Of a stretch of 64,000 nt of DNA, positions 47,720 through 59,928 are shown in pieces. A model generated the notes under the pieces. It was not told where the DNA came from and searched no databases. It saw only the letters and a list, made by a program, of their open reading frames with translations. The stretch covers positions 280,001-344,000 of the forward strand of contig JACSYO010002165.1 in the NCBI GenBank assembly GCA_016806645.1, in the 5' to 3' direction. Source of the DNA: Ophiodon elongatus (Eukaryota; Chordata; Actinopteri; Perciformes; Hexagrammidae). A program made the translations under genes and the position numbers. How positions within the stretch are numbered: the first letter of the stretch is position 1; each line of letters starts with the position of its first letter.

Positions 47720-50700
47720 ACAGTCATGCAAATTCCTGGAAAGATGACAGATGATTTTGAATTGTTGAAAAAATAACACATGTATATCTTATTCACAAGC
47801 CCAGCAAATAGTCGAAGACTTTAAATAAAAACATGCGATTATTTTGTAGAAATCCTAACAGTTCAATAAATATCACACCCATAATTTAACACAAATAGCA
47901 TTTAGTACTGTATACACGTATGTATGATAAGTATGGATTAGTACAGTTTATTGTGCTTTATGCATTGACACAAATGCACACAAAATAAGAACATGGTGGT
48001 TGTTCTTTTTAAAAATAGAACCAGACAGTGTGCTCACACTGCTGTATAACATTGCTCAGCCTACCTGTCAAAGCTTATTCCAGGGTGCTGGAAAATAAAA
48101 ATAAAATTGAACTTCAGATTAATGGAGATTCTGTCAGTGGACGAGCAGTTTACTCTTGCAAAAATACTGGATGCTCATAGATCTTTGCCTACCTAGTCTA
48201 TATATATTTTGTTAAATCTGGAGATGGCTTATGATTGTCTACCGAAGGTTGTCTTGTGCGGGATCCTAGAGAAGTATAGAGCACTGGAGGCCATTATTAC
48301 AAGCTACTCAGTCCTTAAATAACTGTAGTGAGAGCTGTGGCTGCATTCATGGCAGAAAGTCAACCAGGCTCTCAGTGAGAACTGTGCTCCCTTCAGATTT
48401 TCAATGACAGCATTTGTTGGTGTGAAGTGTCCGGTTTATTAGCCTCAGGATTGCATCTTTGCTCTTTGCAGATGATGTGCTTCTGCAGACTTACAGCCCT
48501 AAGGCGGATAGCTTACTATTATTTCTTTCGTCTCAAAGCTTTTCGCCATTGTTGCTTTAGTTTGTATAGAGTCTGTTGCAGACGTCACAGGCACAATGTT
48601 CTAAATCAGTAGAGAAAAATCTATTCTAACATTTATGTAATTGCCCAATGCTTATGCTTATGGCTGTCCCAGGTACATCCATGCTGGCCAAAGTATGAAC
48701 TGCAGCATTACCACCTCTGGGTGTTCAGAAGAACCTGACCAGCACGTGGAGTACCTAGAGCATGTGGTGGTCAAGGTCCTGATCGTCCACCCACGGCGAG
48801 GAGACATAGAGATCAACCTCATCTCTCCGTCTGGGACGAGATCACAGCTCCTGGCCAAGAGGTGAGAGCTACGCTGTACACACAAATGCATGCTGCAGGT
48901 CCATTATCAATACCACATTGGCCGTTTATTAAATTGTCAGTTCAACCAAATTCCCCATTTGTATCTATTCCTATTGGAACAGTTCACAGTGAGGTCTGTG
49001 GATTACCCCAAGTAACTGGAACATTGTTGATGGCAAGACACGCTGCTGTGAATTCTTTTTAAACTTATGTTTCATGTACCTAAGTGGAGTTTATCGTCCC
49101 TCCCCAATCTCTGCTAAACTGAGTGTGGTGTACTTAATGCATGCAGGCCAGGATGAAGTATGTTCCAAATATAAAATATATATGTTCTGTAAATACTAAC
49201 AAAAATAAATAAATATGATTCAATATTTCCTTAAATGGTTCAGAGTAGCCAGAAGTAGGGGGATAGAGCGTCGGTAAGGGGCCATTGCCCCCCACACACA
49301 CTTTATAGTCTGGTCCAATTTGGCTTTGTGGCAGTTGTGATCCTACCAAAACAAAACATGCAGATGACATTTTATAGTTAATAGGTCCTAATATACTTAG
49401 TCTAAGGTAAAACTGATCAGGGTTGGGAGCTTCTTAACTTCACCTTTCTCACATTTCATTTCACCTCACCGTTATCTTTACAGGTTGTTTGACAGTTCCA
49501 ATGAGGGCTTCAGGAACTGGGAGTTCATGACGGTTCATTTCTGGGGTGAGAGGGCAGAGGGCATATGGACTCTGGAGATTGTTGACTTACCATCAAAGTT
49601 ACGCAACCCTGAGGTGCTGGGTAAGGTCAAACAGCACATTTACACACTAAGGCGTACATTTAATCTAACCACTACAATTTAACCAATCTAAAAAAAGCTT
49701 TATTATTATTAATATTATTGTTACTTGGCACAGGCAACCTAAAAGAATGGACACTGATCCTTTATGGCACATCTCAGAACCCTTACCAGCCCTACAGTGC
49801 TCAGCACTCCCGTTCAAGGATGCTGGATATCCCAGCCCCAGAGGAGATCCTGGAGGAGCCAGAGCTGGAGGAGGAAGATGAGTACAATGGTGAGAGAATC
49901 AAAGCAGTGAATTGTTTCTCTTAACTTTCACATTTGAAATGAAATAACAAAATATCATGTTCCATTTTAAAACTTAAAGGACTGAAACCAATCAAATCTA
50001 AAATGAATTACTATATAATATTTCCTCATCGACTTGAGAAATAGGGATAGTATAATGAATGGAGCATGATTCAAAAAGAGAGTTATTAGCTGTTTGCACT
50101 GGTGACGATGATGGTGTTGTTGTTGATCATAATCAATGTGGTGCTCCTCAAGGACCATGTCACAGTGAGTGTGGAGACCAGGGCTGTGATGGACCAGATA
50201 CTGAACACTGCCTCAACTGTGTCCACTTCAGCTCAGGCAGCTTGAAAAGTGGCAGGTAAGAGTTGACAGAAGGAAGTGGAACCTGACAAGTAGAAAGTCC
50301 CAAACCGTAAAGCTGAACTACTCAATATAGTTTTATTAACAATGGATCACATGACTGTGTGTAATGTGAAAATTGTCATTCATATTGACAAACTCTTGAA
50401 AATTGTCACGACTCTGCAGTTCCCCTCAGCTTTACAGAGCGTTTTAGCTTCTTTCAGCTGATCGTTAAGATTGTATAGACAGCAACTTTAAAGGGTACCT
50501 CTCATGCATTTCCTTATTTTTGTCATATATATGTTGGGTGTTTATATTAAACGGGGCGAACGTGTATATTAAATGTGGCCAAAGTGTCAAAAAATGAAGT
50601 AATCGTATGTAAAAGTATCAAAAACATCAGGCTTCAGACTGGCTTCTGACCATTGTGAACACCATTGTGTTTCCAAGGATTTTTTTTTTACTTTGGCTAA

Positions 50701-53700
50701 AAGCTGACATCAGTTAGTGCCGGATTTCTTTATATGGTCATCTGCTCCAGGCAAAGCACGCCCACCAAGTACAGGGACGAACTCAACCCATGGATGCTCA
50801 ACCAGCAGCTCAGTCTGTCTGGACTGTCTCCCAGGAAGTGCTATTTCATTTGCGAAGGTAAATTGATTTTGTTTGCCTTTACTTAAGCAGAAAGCAGCAG
50901 AGAAGAAGAGATTCAGTTCCTTTTTTCAGGCCAACGACAGCCATATGTAAATGTTTTGGTTTGTTCATGCCACCTCCAGAGGACTCTTTTGTCAACACAG
51001 CCTAGTATATATTTTTGGCTATGCTCATTCTAACAGACAGGGCTGTTGTATCTATAAAGGGCCTCGCTGAGGAGTCAGCGCAAACTGTAAGTAACGCTTT
51101 ATTACTGAAATGTTTGTCTTGTATTCTTGTTACACAGAACTATCTTGGAAGCCTTCACTGGAAAAGGGCAGGCATTTAAAAAAAAAAAATACGTGGCAGG
51201 TGATTGGTAATCTGTTAATCAAACTCTTACCAAAGCGTCGGGAGAAGAGCAAAAACATCCCTTCCATCGACAAAAACCTTCAGTGCCGTTCTTTGTTCTT
51301 CCTTCAATGATGAAATACTCTCCAGTTCTGATATAACTGATGCCCTTGCAACATCTATACTAACCTCCAATGGGAGCTGCCATTGTTATTTTGAACCAGT
51401 CGCCTCTCCGCGTGGTCTCACGCACACCTAAGCCACGCCTGTGGCTGCAAGTAGCTCCTCACAGGATGCTGATTGGCCCGTGCTCTGGCTTACCCGACTT
51501 GAGCGCATTACCTAGGCATTGAAGCCTGACTAGATGGATTATTGTGTGATATGTGATCCCACGATTATTGTGTGATATCGTCACATCGCAAGAATCCAGC
51601 TGCCATTCAAGTTAAGATCTTCACCACATCTCACACAGATCATTTAGATGCAGAGAGAAGAATAGCGAGAAGAGGGCTTTAGCGTTGATGGTGCAACCGC
51701 TCTAAATATTAGGTCGGGCTTGGAACGCCAAGTTACGACCAACATGTTTAAGATCAGGTGTGAGCCCTGTTGATGGAACTAGCCCCTGGAATTTTGGTTA
51801 AGTTGCCCCGCTCCTATTTAAAGGGGAAGGGATACATTATTTGGAGGACTTTTACATTAGTTCTGGGAATGTTTAGGGGACCATTACAATAGGATTTTCC
51901 CTCTAGGGAAGTTTGCAGAACCTTTAGTGACATTACAGGAACCTTTCGGGGACCAACCCACAATTTTCTTTTTTGATCCCATTTAGGTCCATTCACAGAA
52001 CATTTTCAGAACATTTAGTAGAACTAGAAATGTTACTTTTAGGTAGTTCCATCACGTTCTCATTACGTTTCCAGAACCCTAGGTAACCTTACCAGAACCG
52101 TTCGGTGACCAACCTTGAATGTTATTTCTTAACATGCACTGCTGCTTTCCTGCCTGTGCTCAATTTAAACAGACCAACTTCAAGTTCAACTTCACTACTC
52201 CAATGCAAACGTTCTGATTAAGTCCTCAATGAAAGTTCTAATATGACCAACAAGGAACCATATGGGAATGTTAACGTAATGTCCCAAATTACTTCTTTTT
52301 AACGTTGCAATGTGACCACAAAATAACCCAAATGGAATGTCCCCCTCATGTCATATTGGGAACACACCGCCTGCCTGCCTTGTGCTCCATTCAAATGGAC
52401 CAACTTCACACTATAAAAGACAGCTGGGACAACCCTGTGGTTGTGGTTGTGTAAATCTCTCCAATTTTTAGATATGTTTTGTATTAAAGAGTATTAGTGT
52501 TATTTGTATACAGTTACAGTTGTGCAACAGTTATCAAGAGAACTTTTTCTTCTTAAAAATTCCTAAAGGGATTGTTTTTATATGACCTAAAGAGAACCAT
52601 ATGTTTTTTTTATATCCCAAAAGTTGCCTTTGTGATGTCATGTTTCCATAAGAGAATAAACTTCAAACTGCAGGACTTTTATAACCAAAAGAGGACGTTT
52701 TAGGAATGTAGCTAATATTCTGTAACGGTTGGTTCCGAGACGTTTGTCCCCATTATGTTAGCAAATTTTGCAAAATTTCATAACATTTCAAGAAATCAAT
52801 ACAAATCCACCCATACAAGCTAGACCATATTTTTGCCGTAAACTAACTCTCTTTGCACCGTCTTACCTTTGTATGTAGAAGCTGTGTGAGCCACTGTCCA
52901 CTTGGACACTATGAAGATATAGTGTCTCGACGCTGTAGACGCTGTTATAAAGGCTGTGAGGGATGTGTTGGCCAATCAGCCAGTGACTGTCTCTCCTGTC
53001 GAAAAGGCCTTTACCTCAACACATTCAACTCCAGCTGCATCAATACCTGTCCCCCAGGTTACTTTGCTGATGAGAGTAAGTCAACACATTCGGAGTGTGG
53101 ACCAAATTTAGTTGGTCTTTTATTAAATATCCGATATGTAAGTCATGTAGATCAGGGGTTTTCGAAATATTTGCTTAATGGACCTTTATTAAATATTATC
53201 AGTTTTCTTGCGGATTAGCCAATGGATGTGTTGGAGGGGGGTTGGGGGTGGGGGGGGGGTATTGAGTTATAAAGGTTGGGCTCTATGTAGTTCAAATGTT
53301 TGGATATTATAACACACAGAAGGGCGTTTATCTCCCCTGCCAAAAAAAAATCTAAAACTGTCACACTCATATGTTTTGGTTCATTATCCATATTAGCAAG
53401 CTAGTTGCAACAGTTGTAAATTGGTGATGACGGACTGATGGCCAATGACATACTTTTGTTTAAAATCACTATGTGGGCATGATGGGGAGTACTAAAGGGG
53501 AAGATGCAACACAGAAAAACCTCACTTAGTTCAAGGTAATTACAGCACAAATAGCCTATAGCCGTCTGTCAAGATAACATTTTATTTTCCAATCCAGCAG
53601 ACACCAAAAAGAGCTCAGCCTTGTGCGAGGACCATGTAGTCAGTCAGTGTATGTGCAGCAGGGCGGTTGATCACCTCACCCATGGTTGGTTAAGCAGATT

Positions 53701-56700
53701 CTTCCTACAGCCTGGCACCCTGAAGTGCCTCCCAGAGGGCAGAAGTTGGTACTTCTCAAGTATGACATGTCCAGGGCAATTTTGTCAGCCAGTCTGAGGA
53801 TATGCTAAGTGCAGCTTTTTAGGAAAGAGCTTTCCACAGAGTGAACCTTGGAGCCGTAGTATCCTGGTTTTCAGTAGGACTGTGAGGCCACTGAACCAGA
53901 CTGAGTCCCGCACTGCAGGAAGCTTTGTATGGTGGAGCAGATGAATAGATTAAGGACTTCCTTACTGGCTCCAAATGCCCTCAGTCTCCTTAAAAAGTAA
54001 ATCATCTGTTGTACCTTTTTGCAGATGAAGTACACATGGTAGGGCTAGGACAGTGCACTGTCCACATGCAACCCCAGGTATTTGAAAGATGATAATGGAC
54101 AGATCTTAGCGTTTCTTGGTAGTCTGGTAGTAAATGGTCTAAGGCCTGCTGCTGCTTCGCTATTCTCAATACACAGATTCTGCATTCATATGTAGAATCA
54201 TTCATATGTAGAAACTACAAGCAACGGGACAAGATTTTTGTTTCCCTTTGTGGTCCAAATAGTATTGACCAATTCTGTTCGCGCAGGCTTAGGTTGAATA
54301 TTTATTAAGTAAACAGTCCCAGTGGATAACAGAAAGCATTGGATGAAATGCAATACATCATCAGCTATTTTCTGATAATGATTTAGATTGTTATTGATTT
54401 AAATTTAGCTTGTAATCTTGGTTATATATGTTGTCTCTCAACTCCAACGCTAGCCTTGTCTCTCAGGTTGCTAGTTGGACTATAAACAATGAACAGTGCA
54501 CTTAAAAAAAGGATGTCTTGGCCTGGATATCTGCTGGCTACACCAGAACCCCAGAAATATAGCCACCTACCCCTAGAGGCTTATCCGCCGTTAGCTCAAT
54601 AGCCGATGGTTTCTGAGATTGCTAAATCCAAAATGTTAAGAAAATCCTGGAGCGCTAATTTTGTGACTGTTAATTATTGTTGTTTCCACCAGTATATTGA
54701 TGCATGTGCATGCTGTCTATACCAGATCAGAGACAGTGTCTGAAGTGTCATGACCCCTGTATGAGATGCCTGAGGTATGCAGACAGATGCACTGCCTGCA
54801 GCGAAGGCTACCGGTATGTAAGGAAAGTGAGATTGCCATGTATATTTGGACTTTGGTTTAAAACTAATTAATGTAATGTTGTTGGTTTTCTGTTATAGTC
54901 TGGCAGGGATGACTTGTGTTCCTGAATGCACCAATGGGACCTTTTTCCATGTGGAAGAGATGGCCTGCAGCCCATGCCATTCCTCTTGTAGGACTTGTAC
55001 AGGTTAGTAGTCTGGCAGGTATACAGTTTCTTAACTGTCTTCACACAGGCAGTAGATATAAAACCTATTGATAAGGCAAATGCTAATTAAAAAAAAAAAC
55101 GTAGGTAAACAAGACCTAAAAGACATTCAGATATAGGTGTATATTGATATAGGTGTTTATTCACACCTATATCTGAATCTCTTTAACAGGTCTTGTTTAC
55201 CTAAGTTTTTTTTAGCATTAGCATTAGCATTTGCCTTATCAATAGGTTTTATATCTACTCTATATTTTGATCACGTCTTTCCAGAAGCGCTTTTTGCTCC
55301 TGATAATATTTTCATCTTGCGTGACATTAAGTTTGATATCTGTTTTTCTCAGGGCCCGGTAAGGAGGAGTGTATCCAATGTGCTGAGGGCTACCTGCAGC
55401 AGGAGTGGAGGTGTGTGCAGACTTGTACTCCTGAATATTACTCCGCAGAGGCAGCAGGAGTCCCTCATAAGATGTGTCACAGGTGGGTGATGGTGATTCT
55501 CAGTCTTCCGAACATCACTTGTTCATCCCTGGATCATTGTGTGTGACTGTATGCGTCCGTGACTGAGTTAGTGTGCACATCTGTTTTTGTCCACGGTTAA
55601 TCTCGCATTCTCGAAAAGAGTGGTGGAAACCACACTTCAGCGTCAACGTCGAGAGTCGAAGTGTAGTGCAGAAGAGAGAGCGAGAGCTGACGTCTTCTTG
55701 CTTTATCGTCTTGAGAAAGGGGGTGCAGTTTTTTGACAGGAAAGAGCAAAGCCACTCCCATCTTGATTATTTCATTTAACCTTACTTTACAGAATTAAAA
55801 CTAGTTACTTACAAATTTGTTTTAATTCTTCCTTATTTGTGCTATCTCAGCTGAAAAATGATACCAAATAGTTTGATATGAATCATTGAATAAAAAATGT
55901 ATTTAGTCTTCTACCATTAAGTGACCTATAGACTGTGAGAGCAGTTCCTGAAGTAAGTGTATTAGTTCAGATTGTGTCATAAACGTTTCAGTTTTATAAA
56001 CTCTCGGTAGACATCTGTTAAAATAGGAAATTAAGAAATTGTTTTCAGCTCCATTTTACTGGTTTTCATCTCGCTTTGTACCCCAAGGTGTGAAGACAAC
56101 TGTCTGAGCTGCAGTGGCCCCGGAACAACTTGCACTAAATGCAAAGAGGGTTATGGTCTGGTCAGCAGGACTTGTATTGTGAATGCCTCCTGTAATAATG
56201 GTGAGTTTGAAATTCTAACACACATCAGCTTCATTGTGCACCTCAACTGGCAACACTGGAGAATCTCCAGGATAAAAGCTGCTGTGAACAACGTCCATAC
56301 AGCTTCGAAATGTACAGTTCATTTCTGATTTTATTTGTACTGGAGAACTTCCCCTATCATTTATTTTATCAACTTGATGTTTGGACTAATATAACCTTCT
56401 GTGTTGCATCTGATTTGAACACTAAAATACCCTGTGGAGTTTTAGACCACTATAGAGCAATGTTTTTACGCGTGGGTCCCCGTTTTTGGTTGCACTGTGC
56501 ACATAAGTTGCATGAATCACATTTTGCCAATGGTTACAAGCCGTTACATGGATCAACAGTCTCAGTGAGCACCAACCGGGATTTCAATGTTGATTTCTTG
56601 TTGAAAACTGGGTAATATTCGTTCTGAACATCTAAGTCCAATTTTCGCCGGTTACAACATCGACGTGTCACAAAACACCAATTAGTTTGAAAATGTTGAT

Positions 56701-58519
56701 GATTCATTCATTTGTAGGCTGAAAGAAAGATGATATTGGTCACCGTGAACGTATTTCTCCAAAGTCACATTACACTGGTCGGAGAAATGTGGTCGACACA
56801 AAGACGTTATTTGAACGTATTTAGTGTTTCATATAAAATGTCATAGATATGGAACTAAATAGACTGTGTGCTGCCAACAAGATTCTCCCAGGACATCGTA
56901 ATGAGAGCAGTGTACATTCTGTCTCTGAGTGTGTGCTCAGACTGCTCCTACTACTTTAGCGGTATAGCATCGGTCTGAAGACTGCGCACCAGACTTGCGG
57001 AGCGAGGTGAACGAGCAGACGGAAATAACGTGAGGCTTCACGCTAACTACATACTTTGTAAGTACTTGAACTACTTTATTCCAATAATGCAAACTGTATT
57101 TAAAAAACACAAGGGTCAAAACATTGTTGTTTGGCATACAGCAACATACAAACAGTGTACAGTATTATACTATGTAACATCCTAGTAAGCATTTTTCCGT
57201 TGAAAAGACGTTTAAAATATGACTGGTCTCAAGTGAAAAGATGTTTAAAACTGGTTCAAAAGTGAATATGTTTTTCTAATAATTTATTTTTATACTTTTA
57301 TTTCCAGATTTCCACCTAAAATATGGCAGACCATCTGAAACCTGCTCCTGAGTGGCTTTGACAACAACATTTAAAGAATAAAAGGGAGATTTTGTTATTG
57401 TATGCACTGTCAACGATCATGTATTTTCTATTTCCTTGTAGTTGTATTTGAAGAACATTGTTCATGTTTTATTTCAATTGTTGCCTAATAAATACTAATT
57501 AATTGTTTCCTGTGTCAGGAGACAACTAACTTTGCTGTAAGCATTTTTATGTTCAAATAACATTTAAAATACGGTTATGGATAAAAGACGTTCAAAAGTT
57601 TTTTCTTTAACTATTTGAAGACGTTGATTAATTAACCCATAAGAACCCAAACCCATTTTTCCTTAAAGGAAAATTATAGTGCGTGTGCGTGTGTATTTGT
57701 GTGAGAGAGAGAGATAGAGAGTTAAAGAGAAACAATTACAGGACAATACTTTCCCTCTGGTGAATGGCTGTCAGCCTCGGTCATTCTGACTAATACGTTG
57801 TAGCAGTTGTCATGAAAACCCTTGTGTTTTCTCAGGCGGACAGTGTTTGGGTCTTTGGGGCAAGTCAGTTTAATCCATGGTATGATGCTCACTAGTTGAG
57901 AATAATTTGCCAGTAATCTTGCAAGGTCTCAAACTTTGCCTGCCGGTGTCTCGCGCCAGCATCAATCAGCTCAGTGCTGCCTCGTTAGCCTCAGTGGTCC
58001 TGCATCCCCTCCACCTCCCTCATGGTAAAGCTGTCAGTTTAATTTTCTCTTATACGAACAAAGTAGTTGTGCTCATGGACATCTATAGAATCTAACCATT
58101 CTCTCTTTTGTTTCTGTCCCACAACTCTGCTCTGATGACGCGTTCTTTACAGCTGCACAAAACATATTTCCTGATTGTTTCAGGTCCTCTATTACGACGA
58201 CTGTCACTGTTAAACTCTTCTGTTTTTGTCTGCTAATTTCTGACAGGAGGACTCAATCATATTTTCTCAAATATTATGGTTAAATTTGAAAATGGAGCAG
58301 ATATAAGCAAAAAAACAAAGAAAATGCAATGTTAAAGCCAAGTTGACACTTGGAACAGTGAGCACACAGTTAAGTTTTTATTTCGTTATGGTGATTCTCT
58401 TCTCCGTTCTGTCTCTGTCAGCTGATGAGGTGTTCTGTGAGATGGTCAAGTCCAACCGTCTCTGTGAGAAGAAGCTTTACCGTCAGTTCTGCTGCCGTAC
58501 CTGTCTGATGAACGGATGA
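35097..58519 (+). CDS. pcsk6: Proprotein convertase subtilisin/kexin type 6 (PACE4)
   Basis: Twenty-one coding exons: 35097-35261, 37151-37255, 39726-39836, 39931-40074, 40314-40390, 41344-41432, 42260-42432, 42538-42750, 45307-45407, 46915-47018, 47178-47295, 48673-48861, 49484-49620, 49734-49889, 50153-50255, 52879-53075, 54726-54813, 54899-55002, 55353-55482, 56098-56210, 58422-58519. They join in frame to 904 residues (human about 969). Residues 1-17 are a signal peptide (MTAFLLFIVLAV). The propeptide ends at RVKR105. The subtilase domain has Asp161 (TILDDGIE), His202 (HGTRC), oxyanion Asn303 (WASGNGG) and Ser376 (GTSVSAP). A P domain follows, then a cysteine-rich furin-repeat region from exon 15. 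The C-terminus is a PLAC module ending KSNRLCEKKLYRQFCCRTC, which identifies PCSK6 rather than PCSK5 or furin. The enzyme cleaves secreted precursors such as TGF-beta family members at basic sites. It acts in the late secretory pathway and the matrix. Intron 10 begins with GC, not GT. Confidence 0.95.
36280..36365. repeat. Short dispersed repeat, copy A
   Basis: 'cacgggagaagttttagtg', 'gttgcaatttcaccactgga' and 'ccaaatcttatacactggcc' recur with changes at 44750-44830. It is a familiar teleost intron repeat of unknown class. In pcsk6 intron 1. Confidence 0.6.
37440..37740. mobile_element. Probable Tc1-like or related DNA transposon remnant
   Basis: 'atacagtggtgtgaaaatgc' closely resembles a fish Tc1-like terminal repeat ('acagtggtgtgaaaaagtg'), and the internal text (gaaagacacaccccatgtgatggtgg) looks like degraded non-coding element. 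In pcsk6 intron 2; no transposase frame remains. Confidence 0.4.
38765..39125. repeat. Dispersed element, class uncertain
   Basis: GC-richer than its surroundings, with 'gggggagccgggaggagacc' and 'caggagacacgggcctggcc' then 'gtgacaac'. These phrases recur in teleost LTR/DNA elements. No ORF of note. In pcsk6 intron 2. Confidence 0.4.
43640..43790. repeat. Dispersed teleost repeat, LINE-tail type
   Basis: 'atggcacatttaaaacaaaa' then 'gagctgaccaaagtgcttta' and 'acaatgcatatacacag' form a pattern I know as a common teleost dispersed repeat. In pcsk6 intron 8. Confidence 0.5.
44745..44832. repeat. Short dispersed repeat, copy B
   Basis: Relative of 36280-36365: 'cacacaggagaagtttcag', 'gttgcaatctgaaaactcac', 'gatcctacacactagacttt'. 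In pcsk6 intron 8. Confidence 0.6.
47663..47718. repeat. TG microsatellite
   Basis: About 27 TG steps in pcsk6 intron 11. Confidence 0.95.
48190..48640 (+). mobile_element. Non-LTR retrotransposon reverse transcriptase relic
   Basis: The frame near 48220 reads LEMAYDCLPKVVLCGILEKY, corresponding to the 'EKAYDRVPR..L' motif of fish LINE reverse transcriptases. At about 48450-48490 the frame gives IASLLFADDVLLQT, the catalytic ADD motif. Stops and frame changes between them show decay. It lies directly before pcsk6 exon 12. Confidence 0.75.
50751..50857 (+). other. pcsk6: Candidate alternative exon of pcsk6
   Basis: Lies between exons 15 and 16. It has a strong acceptor (atctgctccag) and a donor (GAAG then GTAAAT). 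Joined to exon 15 it stays open: R QSTPTKYRDELNPWMLNQQ then LSLSGLSPRKCYFICEG. It leaves in phase 1, whereas exon 16 needs phase 2, so joining it to exon 16 brings a stop within a few codons. Reading through its donor adds KLILFAFT and a stop. It would therefore yield a shortened secreted isoform lacking the Cys-rich region. Mammalian PACE4 has known short C-terminal isoforms. Unproven. Confidence 0.4.
51160..51370. repeat. Dispersed repeat, copy 2 (related to 19385-19640)
   Basis: Shared blocks 'ggcaggtgattggtaatc', 'cttcagtgccgttctttgtt', 'caatgatgaaatactctcca' and 'gatataactgatgc'. In pcsk6 intron 15. Confidence 0.65.
51830..52760. repeat. Degenerate repeats built on GGAACC / AGAACC blocks
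   Basis: Related phrases recur: 'aggaacctttcggggaccaa' (51930) and 'cagaaccgttcggtgaccaa' (52095), 'cagaacattttcagaac', and later 'aaggaaccatatggga'. A decayed minisatellite or dispersed element in pcsk6 intron 15. Confidence 0.5.
53234..53262. repeat. G-rich tract
   Basis: Several runs of four or more G within 30 bases (ggaggggggttgggggtgg and onward), able in principle to form a G-quadruplex. In pcsk6 intron 16, on the sense strand. Confidence 0.8.
53575..54160 (-). mobile_element. Rex1/Babar-like LINE reverse transcriptase 3' relic
   Basis: Minus-strand reading gives LHVDSAL near 54070, KKVQQMIYFLRRLRAFGA at about 53970-54025, then EVLNLFICSTIQSFLQCG. This matches the C-terminal part of fish Rex1/Babar-type reverse transcriptases ('YLGVHID..LSW', 'QR.YFLRRLR.FGV'). 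The frame is interrupted, so it is dead. In pcsk6 intron 16. Confidence 0.65.
55052..55258. repeat. 207-bp long hairpin in pcsk6 intron 18
   Basis: The left arm begins GTAGATATAAAACCTATTGA and the right arm ends with its complement. The arms also pair through 'aggtaaacaagacct' and 'cagatataggtgt'. The right arm has an extra 'agcatt' repeat. Each arm is about 85-95 bases, with a loop of about 20. Confidence 0.9.
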
Positions 58520-58687
58520 GGAGCCGATCAGCCCTTGACTCCTCTTCACTCCTTCTCTTATTTTAAATCCGTCCCAAAAAGAGAATGAAGTGTCACCATT
58601 TTGTCAAACTAATTTTGGCCACAAATGTCGAATGTGTACAAATATTCTGTACTGAAAATGAATTGTATTGGACATGTACACAACACC

Positions 58688-58693
58688 ATTAAA
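58688..58693 (+). terminator. pcsk6: Candidate poly(A) signal of pcsk6
   Basis: ATTAAA lies 170 bases after the stop codon, in an AT-rich 3' UTR. A second ATTAAA is near 58814. AATAAA is not seen closer. Confidence 0.4.
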
Positions 58694-59297
58694 ATGAATG
58701 TGTTTGTATTCAAAGATAGTAAAAAATGGAAATGGCACTTGTTTTATTTATGAGTTGTTTTTTTTATTTTGAGCTTAATATTTTCATTATTATACATTCA
58801 CTTAAAATGTAAATATTAAAGGCCCAGAGCTTTTTAAAGCCAGAAATGCTGCCTCTGTCTCCCTTTCCAGTGATTACTCTGACCACAGCTTTATTAAAAC
58901 ATGATGCTTTAGTTTATTATGACTTCTCCCCATGCTCGCTCTGCTTTTATTACTACTGTAGCCGAGGGTTATTGCACTCCTACACTTTATAATAGTAATA
59001 GAATAATAGCACGGGGCTCCGTAGTTTGCACAAGACGGCACCCACTTTATTTCTCTTCACACACCAAACCAGAACAAATCTTCACCTCTCCTCCTTCCGT
59101 TGTGTCCTCCACAATAAAAGCCACAGACACATACACTGGAACACTGCTTCCTAGAGAGTTGTTAATGTAACTCAATATAATAGCTTACACTACTATGGAG
59201 CGTTGGAACATCTTTCAGCACATTGTTGTTTTTACTAGCCCACATGCACATCCAGCGTCATTTCAACCAGCAGCTGTTTTCTGTGAAAAAAAGCCCT

Positions 59298-59516
59298 CAT
59301 TGTAAATGGACCTGTACTTGTATAGCGCTTTTCCAGTCTTCCGACCACTCAAAGCGCTTTGACACTACATGGCATCATTCACACACCGTTGGCACAGCTA
59401 CGGGAGCAATTTAGGGTTAAGTGTCTTGCCCAAGGACATATCGACATGGACTAGCAGAGCCGGGGATCGAACCGCCGATTTGTAGTGGTGAGCACCACTA
59501 AGCCACAGTCGCCCCT
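59298..59516 (-). mobile_element. tRNA-derived SINE, copy 2
   Basis: On the minus strand the A box is TGGCTTAGTGG and the B box GGTTCGATCCC. They are followed by 'ccttgggcaagacacttaac' and the shared tail 'aaaagcgctatacaagtac', then 'tccattta'. Same family as 24741-24995 and better preserved. Confidence 0.88.
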
Positions 59517-59625
59517 TAGTGAGAAGTAAAGTAACCGGCAGCGACCTCGTGCTCTACCCGCTAAAGCTGGTATCCAGGTAACTGGGAGCGAGCTAACGTC
59601 ACGAGCTGATTCAGCCGGTGTTACG

Positions 59626-59769
59626 GTTTAAAGGGCAACTTTCAGCCGAACGCGTCTGTTGTTGACGTTGTGGTTACGGCAACCGTTTGAAAAAAAGGAA
59701 GCAAGCACGTGTAGCTGTCACGAGCTATCGTAACCACGACAACAACGGCTGAAAGTCGCCCGTTTTAAA
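59626..59769. repeat. Inverted-repeat element (MITE-like)
   Basis: 'ttaaagggcaactttcagcc' at the left pairs with 'ggctgaaagtcgcccgtttt' at the right. 'gttgttgacgttgtggttac' pairs with 'gtaaccacgacaacaac'. Arms are imperfect, about 55 bases each, around a 30-base centre. Confidence 0.75.
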
Positions 59770-59843
59770 GTGTGTGCGTGTGTGCATGTACCCATCATGT
59801 TGTGTTTTTGCACACACATTACCTGGTGTTTAGCAGCTGCGAT

Positions 59844-59844
<1 letters not shown>

Positions 59845-59926
<82 letters not shown>
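59845..59926. repeat. CA microsatellite
   Basis: About 41 uninterrupted CA steps. Confidence 0.97.

Positions 59927-59928
<2 letters not shown>

Noticed and set aside
35097..58519. Assignment of the convertase as pcsk5 or furin
   Set aside because: The C-terminal KSNRLCEKKLYRQFCCRTC, the lack of a transmembrane segment and the exon pattern fit PCSK6.
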